Positions 34,495 to 43,597 of a stretch of 64,000 nucleotides of DNA are shown here, in pieces. Source of the stretch: Bacteroidales bacterium (GTDB lineage: Bacteria > Bacteroidota > Bacteroidia > Bacteroidales > UBA7960); contig SKRM01000009.1 of the NCBI GenBank assembly GCA_007118495.1, forward strand, positions 1 through 64,000. The letters are read 5' to 3'. How positions within the stretch are numbered: the stretch's first letter is position 1; every line of letters begins with the position of its first letter. The notes under the pieces were generated by a model. That model worked only from the letters and a program-made list of their open reading frames with translations, was not told the origin of the DNA and did not search any database. The translations under genes and the position numbers were made by a program.

Positions 34495-35412
34495 ATGGAA
34501 ACTCAAGAAACCAATCAATCAAATGTCAACTCCAACAATGAAAAAATCTACCGTATTACCATTGTTGTGCTTGGTGTATTGGTCTTATTGCTGGCAATTT
34601 TATGGGTAACCAGCAGGCAAAGCCTGAAAGAGGTCACAATTGAAAGAGAGATTGCAAGTGAGTTAAATGAAGAACTTCAAAACGAGCTCGATTCAGTGCT
34701 CAATGAGTATTATTTGGTAAGGCTTGAATATGACAGTGTTTTGGCTGACAAGGATAGCATCATTGAGGCAAATGCCCAGGAAATTCAGGGTCTGATTGCC
34801 CGTCAGGCCGATTATTACCGCATCAGAAGGCAACTTAACCTTTTACAGGAAATTACCCAGAACTATGTGAGGGAAATCGACAGCCTGTATACTGAAAATC
34901 GTGTATTGAAGGCAGAAAATGTTCAGATGCGTGAAGAGATACAGGTTGTTACACGCCGATCAACCCAACTTGCACAGGAGAGACAGGTGCTGGAGTCGAA
35001 AGTTGAGGAGGCAGCCACCCTGCGCGCTTACCAGATTGAAGCCACTTCATTCAGAGTCAGGGGGCGTGATCGTGAAGATGAGACCGACCGGGCATCAAGG
35101 GTTGAGCAGATCCGTGTATGTTTTCTTATCGGAGAAAACCCCATAACCCCTCCCGGCGATTACAATGTCTATATGCGTATTGCTGATCCTGCCGGAAATA
35201 TTATCAGGATAAGTGATGATGATGCCTACGCATTTATGCATCAAGGTGACACACTGCAGTTTTCAGTGAAGGGTGTGTTTAACTATCAAAACAGGGAGTT
35301 GAATAAATGCCTCACATGGCAGCGGATAGCCGAATTCGAACCAGGTATTTATTCGATTTCCATCTACACCGACGAATTCCGCCTTGGTGAAACTGCCTTA
35401 CAACTCAGATAG
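34495..35412 (+). CDS. membrane-anchored coiled-coil protein, paralogue 1
   Basis: 305 residues; I do not recognise the family. A short Asn/Gln/Ser-rich cytoplasmic N-terminus leads to one helix (about 22-42, ITIVVLGVLVLLLAILWVTS), then a long coiled coil (about 45-180, rich in E, L, Q and R). A beta-rich C-terminal domain (about 195-305) contains RASRVEQIRVCFLIGEN, GDYNVYMRIADPAGN and NKCLTWQRIAEFEPGIYSI. The C-terminal domain matches that of the gene at 35680: both have an RVxxIxVCF strand and a later Cys-x-x-Trp, so a conserved Cys pair may form a disulfide outside the cytoplasm. Probably a bitopic inner-membrane protein with periplasmic coiled coil. Function unknown. Confidence 0.75.
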   Translation: METQETNQSNVNSNNEKIYRITIVVLGVLVLLLAILWVTSRQSLKEVTIEREIASELNEELQNELDSVLNEYYLVRLEYDSVLADKDSIIEANAQEIQGLIARQADYYRIRRQLNLLQEITQNYVREIDSLYTENRVLKAENVQMREEIQVVTRRSTQLAQERQVLESKVEEAATLRAYQIEATSFRVRGRDREDETDRASRVEQIRVCFLIGENPITPPGDYNVYMRIADPAGNIIRISDDDAYAFMHQGDTLQFSVKGVFNYQNRELNKCLTWQRIAEFEPGIYSISIYTDEFRLGETALQLR

Positions 35413-35595
35413 GGCAGGGATGAAACTTATGAACATTTCTTGTTTTTAGCTTGTTGCTTTATTAGGAACAACACCATACAGGCCATAAAGAATAAGGATT
35501 TTGGTCTGCTTGGTGTTATTTGTCAGCAGGTAATCGGATGTTGAAAAGTTGTTCCAGAGACTGTTGTATGTAGCCTGTGAATCGCCTAATTTTAT

Positions 35596-35612
35596 ATTCC
35601 ACAATGTGGAAT
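35596..35612. promoter_or_regulatory. 7-bp inverted repeat upstream of second coiled-coil gene
   Basis: ATTCCAC-AAT-GTGGAAT, a compact perfect palindrome of operator type, 68 bases before the ATG at 35680. The rest of the 267-base gap shows no gene or terminator. Confidence 0.4.
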
Positions 35613-35679
35613 GTAGCTACTTGTTTAATGGCAAAAATCAGTCATTGTGGATAAAACGAAACGAAATTCTCTTCATACT

Positions 35680-36597
35680 ATGGGCAATCGCCCGAACTCT
35701 TCCGTATGGAGCCGGCAGATGCTGGCCCCTTTTATCTTTTTATCTGTTTTGAGTATATTGCTGGCTGTTGTGGCTGGCCTGGCGCTGAGGTCGGCGCTGT
35801 CTGAGTCAAAACAGACAGAACAGGCGCTGCTTGAAAAAGACTGGTATGCGTCAGAATACGAGAAGTTGACTATTCAATTGAACGAGCTTGACAATGCGTA
35901 TGAATTATTAAGTTATGAATACGGCATACTAGACAATCAGTTTCAGGAACAGCGCCAGGAAATTTCGCGGTTAAGACAGCAGATTCAGCGGGGGCTTACA
36001 TCTCAGCAAATCGCTCATTACAATGACCGTATCCGTGAACTGGAATCGCTGCTAAGGCAGTATCAGACAGACATGTCAATGATCGTGGCTGACAATGAAG
36101 TCTTGATCATGGAGAATCAGCAAATGGCCAGTACCCTGAACCAGGTGGCAGATCGAAACCAATTACTTGAAAGCGAAAATCGCATATTGGGTGAAAAAGT
36201 AGAAGTGGCCAGCAGGTTGCAGTTGTCGGCCATCACCATCTCTGCATTAAGAAATGTCGATCGTATGAGGGTTACAGACCGGGCCAGACGTGTTTCGGCC
36301 ATTGGGGTGTGTTTTGATGTCAGACACAACTTTTTGGCGGGCGAGGGTGAACGTATGATCTATTTTCAGGTAACCGGTCCGGAAAACAGGGTGCTGACCA
36401 ATGGAGAGAACTCCACTTTCCAGTGGCAGGGCCAGAACCAGCGATATTCTTTTTCAGAACGATTTGAATGGTCGGGCGGTGATGTAAACATCTGCAGTAA
36501 CTGGATCGTAACGCGTGATCTTTTGCCCGGTTTCTATCAGTTGGTTATTTTCTTTGAGGGGCATCAGTATGAACCCGTGTTTTTTGAATTAAAATAA
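35680..36597 (+). CDS. membrane-anchored coiled-coil protein, paralogue 2
   Basis: 305 residues from the ATG at 35680; a GTG at 35647 would add 11. It repeats the plan of the gene before it: one helix (about 15-37, MLAPFIFLSVLSILLAVVAG), coiled coil (about 45-190, with QEISRLRQQIQRG and a run of E/Q/L heptads), and a beta-domain (about 200-305). The domain has RARRVSAIGVCFDVRHN, MIYFQVTGPENRVL, VNICSNWIV and LLPGFYQLVIFFEG. The shared VCF and C-x-x-W positions and identical length argue for tandem duplication followed by divergence. A strong terminator follows, so the pair is cut off from pheT. No function can be assigned; the topology suggests a periplasmic scaffold or tether. Confidence 0.75.
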   Translation: MGNRPNSSVWSRQMLAPFIFLSVLSILLAVVAGLALRSALSESKQTEQALLEKDWYASEYEKLTIQLNELDNAYELLSYEYGILDNQFQEQRQEISRLRQQIQRGLTSQQIAHYNDRIRELESLLRQYQTDMSMIVADNEVLIMENQQMASTLNQVADRNQLLESENRILGEKVEVASRLQLSAITISALRNVDRMRVTDRARRVSAIGVCFDVRHNFLAGEGERMIYFQVTGPENRVLTNGENSTFQWQGQNQRYSFSERFEWSGGDVNICSNWIVTRDLLPGFYQLVIFFEGHQYEPVFFELK

Positions 36598-36621
36598 ATT
36601 GTCTTTAGGCTAAGGATGATC

Positions 36622-36647
36622 AAGTGCCGGCAATGCCGGCACTTTTT
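36622..36647 (+). terminator. rho-independent terminator
   Basis: A 10-bp perfect stem, AAGTGCCGGC with GCCGGCACTT, around AAT, running into TTTTTG. It ends the coiled-coil gene and precedes the pheT promoter by 2 bases. Confidence 0.85.
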
Positions 36648-36648
36648 G

Positions 36649-36656
36649 TATTTTTG
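36649..36656 (+). promoter_or_regulatory. TAnnTTTG -7 box of pheT
   Basis: TATTTTTG lies immediately after the terminator and 39 bases before the pheT ATG. The upstream -33 position is inside the terminator hairpin. Confidence 0.5.
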
Positions 36657-36695
36657 CAAATCAAAACTATCAGAACCAGTAAAAAATAATGGCAG

Positions 36696-39155
36696 ATGCA
36701 GATTTCATATCATTGGCTGAAACAATATCTTGCAGTTGAGACTGATCCGGATCAACTGGCGGCACTTCTTACTGATTGCGGCCTTGAAGTCGAGAGCGTG
36801 GATAAATATCAGGCCATCAAAGGCGGGTTAGAAGGTGTGGTTACCGGACATGTTCTGACAAGTGAAAAACATCCTGATGCCGACAAACTCACACTTAACA
36901 GCGTGGATGTTGGCCAGGAAGAACCTTTGTCTATTGTTTGCGGGGCGCCCAATGTTGCAGCGGGTCAAAAGGTGCTGGTTGCCTTGGTGGGTGCCACCCT
37001 TTACCTGCCCGGCGGAGAATTACAGATCAAAAAAGCCAAAATACGTGGACAACTTTCTGAAGGAATGATCTGTGCCGAAGACGAGTTGGGTCTGGGTGAT
37101 TCACATGAAGGTATCATGGTTCTGCCCGACGATGTTGAACCGGGGATGCCGGCTGCTGAATATTTCAATCTGATCACTGATTATGTGTTTGAGATCGGGT
37201 TGACACCAAACCGAATTGATGCCGCTTCGCATATCGGCGTTGCCAGAGACGTACTGGCTGTATTGAATCACCATACCAGAACGCGTGATTACAGCCTTGT
37301 ATGGCCAGATATCAGCAAATTTGCAATTGACAGCAGAGAACTGGTTATTCCGGTAAGCATTGAAGATCCCGAAGCATGTCTCAGATACAGCAGCTTAACC
37401 ATCAGTGGCGTTAAAGTTGAAGAATCTCCTGATTGGCTTAAGCATCGACTGTTGGCTGTTGGACAGAAACCCATTAACAATGTGGTTGATGTGACAAATT
37501 ATGTGCTTCAGGAAATGGGACAACCCCTGCATGCATTTGATGCTGGGGCTATCAAAGGCAAAAAGGTTGTTGTCAGAAAGCCCGGTCAGGGTACTGTTTT
37601 TGAGACTCTCGACATGGAAAAACTGGAACTTACCGGTGATGACCTGATGATTTGTGATGAAAGCGAGCCCATGTGTATGGGTGGGATTCTGGGAGGAACA
37701 GGTTCAGGAGTTACCCATAAGACCAACGATGTGTTTTTGGAAAGTGCCTGTTTTGATCCGGTTTCTATCAGAAAATCTTCAAGGATACATGGACTTAAAA
37801 CCGAAGCATCTTTCAGGTTTGAGAGAGGTTCTGATCCCCACATTACCGTTAAAGCCTTAAAAAGGGCGGCACTTCTCATAAAGGAACTGGCCGGAGGAAA
37901 GATCTCATCTGATATATCAGACCTTTTTCCTGGCAAGAAAAATGAAGTCATGATTCAATTGAATTATGACCATGTTGACGGCCTGATAGGTAAGCACATA
38001 CCACCCGAGACAATCCGGTCTGTTTTGGAAGATCTTGACTTTAAGGTGATGGAAAAAACCGACCAGGGACTATTGCTGGTTGTTCCGGCTTACAGGGTTG
38101 ATGTTACAAGGCCTGCTGACGTAATTGAAGAAATTTTACGCATCTATGGCTACAATCAGGTAGAGGTGCCGTCAAAAATGCATGCTTCAATTGTGATTTC
38201 TCCCAAGCCTGACAAAGAAAAACTTCAGAATGTTATTTCTGATATGCTCTCTGCCAGAGGGTTTCAAGAAATAATGAACAACTCCCTGACCAAAGCATCA
38301 TATTATCATTTTCAGGGTTTTGACCAAGGCCAGCTGGTATCTATAGTAAATCCGCTCAGCCAGGATCTGAATGTGATGCGACACTCTCTGCTATTTGGTG
38401 GTTTGGAAACCATTGCGTTTAACCAAAACAGGAAATTGCCCGACCTGAAACTCTTTGAGTTTGGTAATATCTATGCAAGGGATGCTGTCAAAGATGGAGA
38501 AGGCCCCCTAACCAAATACAACGAACGGATGGTGCTCGGTTTATTCCTGACTGGCATGCGCCAGCCTGAGTCGTGGTCTGAAAAACCATCAGAGATTGGC
38601 TTTTTCGACCTAAAAAAAGCTGCCATGGTGGTGCTTGAAAGGCTTGGCATGCGTGAAAGACAGATCACCCTTAAACCAGTTGCTGAAGATCCCTTATTTA
38701 CCTTTGGCAGTGATGTGTTGTTTGGCAAAAAACATATGGGGCGCATTGGTATGCTAACAGATGGAGTGATGCGGAGGTTTGATATCCGTAAACCTGTGTT
38801 CTATGGTTACATTGAGTGGGATATGCTCATGAAGTATGCCGGTGAACACCACATCCTTTATCAGGAGGTTCCGCGATTCCCTGAAGTCAGGAGAGATCTC
38901 GCCCTGTTGCTTGATGCCGGTATCGGATTTGCTGAGATTGAAAGAATTGCCCATGAAACAGAGCGAAAAATCCTTTGCGAAGTGAATTTGTTTGATGTCT
39001 ATCAGGATGACAGACTGGGCAAGGATAAGAAATCATATGCAGTGAGCTATGTGTTCAGAGATGATCAGAAAACGCTGCGAGATAAAGATGTTGACAAGAT
39101 CATGGAAAAAATGCAAAAGGCTTATCAGGATAAGCTGGGTGCTTCTATAAGGTAG
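36696..39155 (+). CDS. pheT: phenylalanyl-tRNA synthetase beta subunit
   Basis: An 819-residue subunit of the alpha2beta2 enzyme charging tRNA-Phe. The start MQISYHWLKQYLAVETDPDQLAALLTDCGLEVE is canonical. A tRNA-binding (EMAP-like) domain covers about 40-150, with VLTSEKHPDADKLTLNSVDVG. The B3/B4 editing domain includes NNVVDVTNYVLQEMGQPLHAFD near 262-285. B5 lies near 405-475, the catalytic-like core near 480-690, and the C-terminal ferredoxin-fold anticodon domain is at about 725-819 (YQEVPRFPEVRRDLALLLD...VSYVFRDDQKTL). The alpha subunit gene pheS is not in the window; split pheS and pheT are usual in this phylum. Confidence 0.97.
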   Translation: MQISYHWLKQYLAVETDPDQLAALLTDCGLEVESVDKYQAIKGGLEGVVTGHVLTSEKHPDADKLTLNSVDVGQEEPLSIVCGAPNVAAGQKVLVALVGATLYLPGGELQIKKAKIRGQLSEGMICAEDELGLGDSHEGIMVLPDDVEPGMPAAEYFNLITDYVFEIGLTPNRIDAASHIGVARDVLAVLNHHTRTRDYSLVWPDISKFAIDSRELVIPVSIEDPEACLRYSSLTISGVKVEESPDWLKHRLLAVGQKPINNVVDVTNYVLQEMGQPLHAFDAGAIKGKKVVVRKPGQGTVFETLDMEKLELTGDDLMICDESEPMCMGGILGGTGSGVTHKTNDVFLESACFDPVSIRKSSRIHGLKTEASFRFERGSDPHITVKALKRAALLIKELAGGKISSDISDLFPGKKNEVMIQLNYDHVDGLIGKHIPPETIRSVLEDLDFKVMEKTDQGLLLVVPAYRVDVTRPADVIEEILRIYGYNQVEVPSKMHASIVISPKPDKEKLQNVISDMLSARGFQEIMNNSLTKASYYHFQGFDQGQLVSIVNPLSQDLNVMRHSLLFGGLETIAFNQNRKLPDLKLFEFGNIYARDAVKDGEGPLTKYNERMVLGLFLTGMRQPESWSEKPSEIGFFDLKKAAMVVLERLGMRERQITLKPVAEDPLFTFGSDVLFGKKHMGRIGMLTDGVMRRFDIRKPVFYGYIEWDMLMKYAGEHHILYQEVPRFPEVRRDLALLLDAGIGFAEIERIAHETERKILCEVNLFDVYQDDRLGKDKKSYAVSYVFRDDQKTLRDKDVDKIMEKMQKAYQDKLGASIR

Positions 39156-39170
39156 ATTTCTGGTTTCTTA

Positions 39171-40397
39171 TTAAACCGGTGGCTTATCACCGGCCTTCCA
39201 AAGATTTTGCAGAGGGATGAGTGCTGCAACCAATCCGATACAAAATACAGTGGCTGCCACGAGAAGTAGATCAGGCAGCTGCAGGTAAACAGGGTAGGCG
39301 TCAGTGATGAACACCCCCTCTGCCTGAAGCTGGATTATTCCGTAACGCATTTGAAGCCATGAAATAAGGCCTCCCAGCATGATTCCCCCCAGCGCTCCGG
39401 CCAGGCTTATCATGACCCCTTCAACCAGGAAAATACGATGAATGAGCTTCTTGGATGCACCCATTGAGCGTAACACTGAAATATCCCTTCGCTTCTCGAT
39501 AACCAGCATGGTGAGCGACCCTATGATGTTGAAAGCAGCTATGGCAAGGATGAATGACAGGATGAAAAAGATTGCCCATTTCTCAGACCGCATGACCCTG
39601 TAAAGAAAATCTTGTTGCTGTACACGGTTTCGAACCTGAAACTGGTCTCCCAGAATCTCCTGCAATTGACGTTGTACCCGGCTGTGGCTATACCCGGGGT
39701 CAAGTTTAAGCATGACTGAGGTCACTTCATTTTCGTAGTCAAGCAAGCTGCGCATGAGACGGACGGGAAGCAGAACATATTCCATGTCGAATTCAGGCTG
39801 AACGGCAAATACACCACTGGCATAATTTGACGAAGATCTGAAGGCCTGTGCAGGCAAAAGACCTGTTGCCCTTCCCCTTCGCGGAACGTAAAGGTTCAGG
39901 GGGTGGAGAAAATCATGGATGCTGGCGTTCAGCGTGAAAAAGACACCCTGTCCGGGAATGATGTAATCTCTGTCTGATTCTTCAAGCATATATTCACCCT
40001 GTACAAGCAGAGTATCTATGCCTGTTACATGCTGATAGTTCTGGTCAACCCCACGCAGGGTGACCAGATGCTGTTGCTCGCGGTATGTGATAAGACCTGA
40101 TTCTTCCAGAACCTGACTGTATTCAATTACGCCCGGAGTTTGCCTGACCTGCTCCAGCGGGAAATGATCCATGGTAAAAGTTTTTCCTTCGACCAGGCTT
40201 ATTTCAATATCGGGGTGAAAGGCATTGAAGAGCGACATGATCAACCTTTCAAAACCATTGAATACCGATAATACCACCACCAGGGCCATGGCCCCAACTG
40301 CCACTCCCATCACCGATACCAGGGTAATGATATTGATGGCGTTATGGGTTTTTTTGGCGAAAAGGTATCGCCATGCTATGTATAATGGAAGCCGCAA
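39171..40397 (-). CDS. LolC/E-type lipoprotein-releasing permease
   Basis: A 408-residue inner-membrane protein of the FtsX superfamily with the LolC/LolE layout: helix 1 (about 20-45, HNAINIITLVSVMGVAVGAMALVVV), a periplasmic domain (about 50-260), then three helices (about 272-300, 318-345, 370-395). The family signature EKRRDISVLRSMGAS is near 302-316 and is the coupling loop to LolD. It starts MRLPLYIAWRYLFAKK, exactly as LolC/E proteins do. It should extract lipoproteins for transfer to the outer membrane. The LolD-type ATPase gene is not adjacent. It is 3 bases after the methyltransferase gene in an rbfA-led unit common in Bacteroidota. Confidence 0.92.
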   Translation of the reverse strand: MRLPLYIAWRYLFAKKTHNAINIITLVSVMGVAVGAMALVVVLSVFNGFERLIMSLFNAFHPDIEISLVEGKTFTMDHFPLEQVRQTPGVIEYSQVLEESGLITYREQQHLVTLRGVDQNYQHVTGIDTLLVQGEYMLEESDRDYIIPGQGVFFTLNASIHDFLHPLNLYVPRRGRATGLLPAQAFRSSSNYASGVFAVQPEFDMEYVLLPVRLMRSLLDYENEVTSVMLKLDPGYSHSRVQRQLQEILGDQFQVRNRVQQQDFLYRVMRSEKWAIFFILSFILAIAAFNIIGSLTMLVIEKRRDISVLRSMGASKKLIHRIFLVEGVMISLAGALGGIMLGGLISWLQMRYGIIQLQAEGVFITDAYPVYLQLPDLLLVAATVFCIGLVAALIPLQNLWKAGDKPPV

Positions 40398-40400
40398 AGC

Positions 40401-41231
40401 CTATGGTGTTTTGTGGTTTGCTTTCCATGCCTTGACCATCAATCCTGTACCTGAAACATGGGTTTGTTTCAGGTCGAGCATATTGAGGATAAGCACAAAA
40501 GGCATAACCAGTAAATAATAAAGTGGTAAGATGATAAACCATATCCTGGAGTATCCCAACAGGGTGATGGGGTATTTCATGGATAAAAGCCATGAAATAT
40601 GACCTGGTTTCCCATATGTATAGCGGATATCCGTACGAGAAAAACCGGCATCAAGCAATTTGTCCCTGATGTCGTCAACACTATACCCATCTCTTACATG
40701 CTCTTCAATAAATGAGGTATCACCTTGCTTCTCAACCCCACTGCCACCCTGATCTGAAGGTGTGCTGATCAGCAGCATTCCTCCGGCTTTGAGCGACTGG
40801 TAAAGGTTGGAGAATACCTGTCGGTCTGACTCAATATGTTCCATGACATCAACCGAAAGAATCAGGTCATAGAAATCTGGCTGAACAAAGCTGGTAAGGT
40901 CGGCGGTGGCAAATCTGAGGTTTTTTCGGGCCGTTTTTCTGGTGAATGCCTGGCAGGCTGCCACTTCATCTTCTTTGATGTCAATTCCACTTACCTCCCA
41001 ATCAGAGAATTTCCTCGCCACATAATAGGCGTACTGACCAAACCCACTACCTGCATCCAATACATGTGTATTTTTGCTGTCTGACCTGTCCTTTGCAAAT
41101 TGCCTTATGGCTCGGTGAATGTGCCAGGTGCGCAGCAAAAGGATGTCGAGCAGTCTGTAAAAAAAACTGCGCATCCACGTACGCCTGTTGAATAAGCTGC
41201 CTAAACTGCGCTTAATTGGGTCATAGTGCAT
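40401..41231 (-). CDS. class I SAM-dependent methyltransferase
   Basis: A 276-residue enzyme. Motif I is HVLDAGSGFGQYAYYVARK near residues 57-75, an acidic residue follows in VSGIDIKEDEVAAC near 84-97, and LILSVDVMEHIESD is motif IV near 121-134. A hydrophobic helix near 215-265 (WFIILPLYYLLVMPFVLILNML) suggests membrane association, odd for a soluble methyltransferase. It lies between rbfA (11 bases) and the LolC/E-type gene (3 bases), which fits a membrane or lipid substrate, an inference. No narrower family name is supported. Confidence 0.88.
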   Translation of the reverse strand: MHYDPIKRSLGSLFNRRTWMRSFFYRLLDILLLRTWHIHRAIRQFAKDRSDSKNTHVLDAGSGFGQYAYYVARKFSDWEVSGIDIKEDEVAACQAFTRKTARKNLRFATADLTSFVQPDFYDLILSVDVMEHIESDRQVFSNLYQSLKAGGMLLISTPSDQGGSGVEKQGDTSFIEEHVRDGYSVDDIRDKLLDAGFSRTDIRYTYGKPGHISWLLSMKYPITLLGYSRIWFIILPLYYLLVMPFVLILNMLDLKQTHVSGTGLMVKAWKANHKTP

Positions 41232-41242
41232 GGCTGAATGAT

Positions 41243-41578
41243 CTATTGTTTGAGCAGGTTTTCAATATTGTCAATATAGTCAAGGCTGTCATCAATAAAA
41301 AAGCGAAGCTCCGGCACATGACGAAGTTGGTTTCTGACTCGCTGCCCCAATTGCTTTCTTATTTCACTGCCTTTCGCCTCAACCTGACCAATAACTTCAT
41401 TGGCATCTTTACCAAAAATACTCAGGTAGGTTTTGGCAATGGACAAGTCGGCGGTAACATAAACCTTGGTCACGGTGATCATCACTCCGGGGAACCAGTC
41501 GCGCCCCGATACCTGTAATATCTCACCCAGGTCTTTTTGTAAAAGCCTGGCAATGCGTTGTTGTCTGTTCGTTTCCAT
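41243..41578 (-). CDS. rbfA: 30S ribosome-binding factor A
   Basis: A 111-residue KH-like protein assisting 16S rRNA 5'-end maturation and cold adaptation. Start is ATG 41578 (METNRQQRIARLLQKDLGEIL); an upstream in-frame TTG at 41587 is less likely. The conserved segments MITVTKVYVTADLSIAKTYLSIFG and LRHVPELRFFIDDSLDYIDNIE are the family's beta-strand and C-terminal patterns. A -7 box TATTTTTG (- strand) lies 7-14 bases upstream of the ATG, predicting a leaderless or nearly leaderless mRNA. It leads the rbfA-methyltransferase-LolC/E unit. Confidence 0.95.
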   Translation of the reverse strand: METNRQQRIARLLQKDLGEILQVSGRDWFPGVMITVTKVYVTADLSIAKTYLSIFGKDANEVIGQVEAKGSEIRKQLGQRVRNQLRHVPELRFFIDDSLDYIDNIENLLKQ

Positions 41579-41584
41579 ATCAGA

Positions 41585-41592
41585 CAAAAATA
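41585..41592 (-). promoter_or_regulatory. TAnnTTTG -7 box of rbfA
   Basis: TATTTTTG on the - strand, ending about 6 bases before the ATG, so the transcript would be essentially leaderless. No TTG at the expected -33. Confidence 0.45.
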
Positions 41593-41916
41593 CTTGATTT
41601 TTTTATCATAGTAATCATCTGGAAGCATCAGTCGGGATCAAAGTTTCAGAAAACCGTCATCCCGGGGTTTTGAACTGCGCGAATGCCTTATGCTGAGGGG
41701 TAAAACATACTCCTGAAGCTTTGAGTCTTAAACCAGTCGGGATATTTTGCAACTTAATCTAAATATTGTATTTTAGCTCGTTAGCTCGGTGCAGAACGCC
41801 TCGCTGTTAGCACGTCGCTTGGCTCCGTGCGGCTGGCTTGGCCTTTCAGGCCTGAGCCAAGCCCTCAAACCCGTAACCCCATTAACTCACAAACCCATAA
41901 ACCCACAAACCCCATT
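41588..41916. other. 329-base intergenic region upstream of class I fumarase
   Basis: Divergent region between rbfA and the fumarase gene. The left half (to about 41775) is unstructured AT-rich sequence apart from the rbfA box. The right half is hairpin element copy C (41779-41863), then a G-free leader (41874-41918). No gene and no exact TAnnTTTG box is seen on the + strand. Confidence 0.5.
41779..41863. repeat. dispersed hairpin element, copy C (inverted)
   Basis: Read on the - strand it contains CGCACGGAGC, then AGCGACGTGC, then TAACAGCGAGG and CACCGAGCTAAC, the same order as copy A and the second half of copy B. At its right end a further stem pairs GGCTTGGC (41835-41842) with GCCAAGCC (41856-41863). 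Unlike A and B it lies upstream of a gene, within its leader. Confidence 0.65.
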
Positions 41917-41918
41917 AT
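41874..41918 (+). promoter_or_regulatory. G-free C/A-rich leader before class I fumarase
   Basis: 45 bases with no G, built from a roughly 8-base period (AAACCCAT, AAACCCAC, AAACCCC), up to the ATG at 41917. The opposite strand has G3-G4 runs separated by 5-base loops, a potential G-quadruplex on the template strand. Confidence 0.55.
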
Positions 41919-43536
41919 GAAAACACCCGAATTTATTTACCAGGAACCGTTCCCACTCGGGAAAGACGACACGGAGTATTATTTGCTCACTTCAAAGTAT
42001 GTAAGCATGGCGAGTCTGGAGGGAAAGCCTGTGTTGAAAGTGGCGCCTGAGGGATTATCTGAACTGGCTTTTGCTGCCCTTAGAGATACCTCTTTCATGC
42101 TGCGTAAAGACCATATCATGCAGTTGGCAGAAATCTTAAATGACCCTGAAGCCAGTGAAAATGATAAATATGTGGCCCTGACTATGCTGCGCAATGCTGA
42201 AATTTCTGCTAAAGGCCTGCTGCCTTATTGCCAGGATACCGGTACCGCCACCATTGTTGCAAAGAAAGGACAACAGGTATGGACAGGAGGGGGAGACGCT
42301 GAAGCTCTGTCAAGGGGTGTTTACAAAGTGTATACTGAAGAAAACCTCAGATATTCGCAGACCATTCCCCTGGATATGTACAAAGAAAAAAATTCAGGCA
42401 CAAATTTGCCGGCTCAAATTGATATTGCCGCCACAGATGGAGGTGAATATCAGTTTTTATTTGTTGCCAAAGGCGGAGGATCTTCAAATAAGACGGCCTT
42501 GTTTCAAGAAACCAAGGCTCTGCTGAACCCTGAAAAGCTTGAAAAATATTTGGTTGACAAATTAAAATCACTGGGAACAGCAGCCTGTCCACCCTATCAT
42601 GTGGCTTTTGTTATAGGTGGAACCTCAGCTGAGGCTACCCTGAAGACAGTGAAGCTTGCTTCGGCCAAATACCTTGATAACTTGCCAGAAGAGGGCAATG
42701 AAGGCGGACAAGCTTTCAGAGACAGAGATATGGAAGAAAAAGTGTTGCAGGCTGCCTACAAGCTTGGAATTGGAGCGCAGTTTGGCGGAAAGTATTTTGC
42801 ACTTGATATCAGGGTGATCAGATTGCCGCGCCATGGCGCTTCATGTCCGGTGGCCATGGGTGTTTCATGTGCAGCTGACCGTAACATCAAAGCCAAAATC
42901 AACAATGAAGGGATTTGGATTGAAAAGCTTGAAGACAATCCCGGACGCTTTATTCCTGAAGATTACAGACTCAAGGATGACAAAGCAGGAGCCGTAAACA
43001 TTGACCTTGACCAGCCCATGGCTGAAATTCTTACTGAATTGAGTAAGCACAAGGTTGGCACCCGCCTATCGCTTAATGGCACCATTGTCGTAGCCAGGGA
43101 TATTGCCCATGCCAGGCTTAAGGACAGGCTGGATGCAGGCGAAGGTTTACCCCAGTATATCAAAGATCATCCGGTGTATTATGCCGGACCTGCCAAAACC
43201 CCGAAAGGCTTGCCTTCCGGGTCATTTGGTCCCACTACAGCTGGTCGTATGGACTCTTATGTTGACCTGTTTCAGCAGCATGGAGGCAGTATGATTATGA
43301 TCGCCAAGGGTAACCGGAGTCAGGCAGTTACAGATGCCTGTGCCAATTATGGCGGTTTTTACCTGGGCAGTATTGGCGGTCCGGCCGCTATCCTGGCCCA
43401 GGAGAACATTCTGGAGGTCGAATTGCTCGAATACCCTGAACTTGGAATGGAGGCCGTATATCGCATCAAGGTCAAAGATTTCCCGGCATTTATCCTGGTT
43501 GATGATAAGGGCAATGACTTTTATCGCATGGATTGA
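41917..43536 (+). CDS. class I fumarate hydratase (iron-sulfur)
   Basis: A 539-residue 4Fe-4S enzyme interconverting fumarate and malate. Start is ATG 41917 ([24 protein letters not shown]), since the frame upstream translates only the repeat element. The length is near FumA/FumB (548). Visible Cys ligands are in [15 protein letters not shown] near residue 105, [13 protein letters not shown] near 310 (first Cys) and [20 protein letters not shown] near 470-490. The C-terminal beta domain begins near 370 ([28 protein letters not shown]), with the [13 protein letters not shown] and [14 protein letters not shown] motifs. An oxygen-stable class II fumarase follows 61 bases later, giving redundancy across oxygen states. 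Confidence 0.96.
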   Translation: MKTPEFIYQEPFPLGKDDTEYYLLTSKYVSMASLEGKPVLKVAPEGLSELAFAALRDTSFMLRKDHIMQLAEILNDPEASENDKYVALTMLRNAEISAKGLLPYCQDTGTATIVAKKGQQVWTGGGDAEALSRGVYKVYTEENLRYSQTIPLDMYKEKNSGTNLPAQIDIAATDGGEYQFLFVAKGGGSSNKTALFQETKALLNPEKLEKYLVDKLKSLGTAACPPYHVAFVIGGTSAEATLKTVKLASAKYLDNLPEEGNEGGQAFRDRDMEEKVLQAAYKLGIGAQFGGKYFALDIRVIRLPRHGASCPVAMGVSCAADRNIKAKINNEGIWIEKLEDNPGRFIPEDYRLKDDKAGAVNIDLDQPMAEILTELSKHKVGTRLSLNGTIVVARDIAHARLKDRLDAGEGLPQYIKDHPVYYAGPAKTPKGLPSGSFGPTTAGRMDSYVDLFQQHGGSMIMIAKGNRSQAVTDACANYGGFYLGSIGGPAAILAQENILEVELLEYPELGMEAVYRIKVKDFPAFILVDDKGNDFYRMD

Positions 43537-43597
43537 TAACAGAGATTTTCTGAACATGTAGGCATAGTTGGTTGTTCATTTTGAAAAACATATACCT

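Noticed and set aside
41827..41916. 30-residue N-terminal extension of the class I fumarase
   Set aside because: It translates the hairpin element and the G-free repeat; family homology begins at MKTPEF.
41874..41918. CRISPR-like or telomeric array
   Set aside because: Period of about 8 bases, too short and imperfect for CRISPR; no cas genes in the window.
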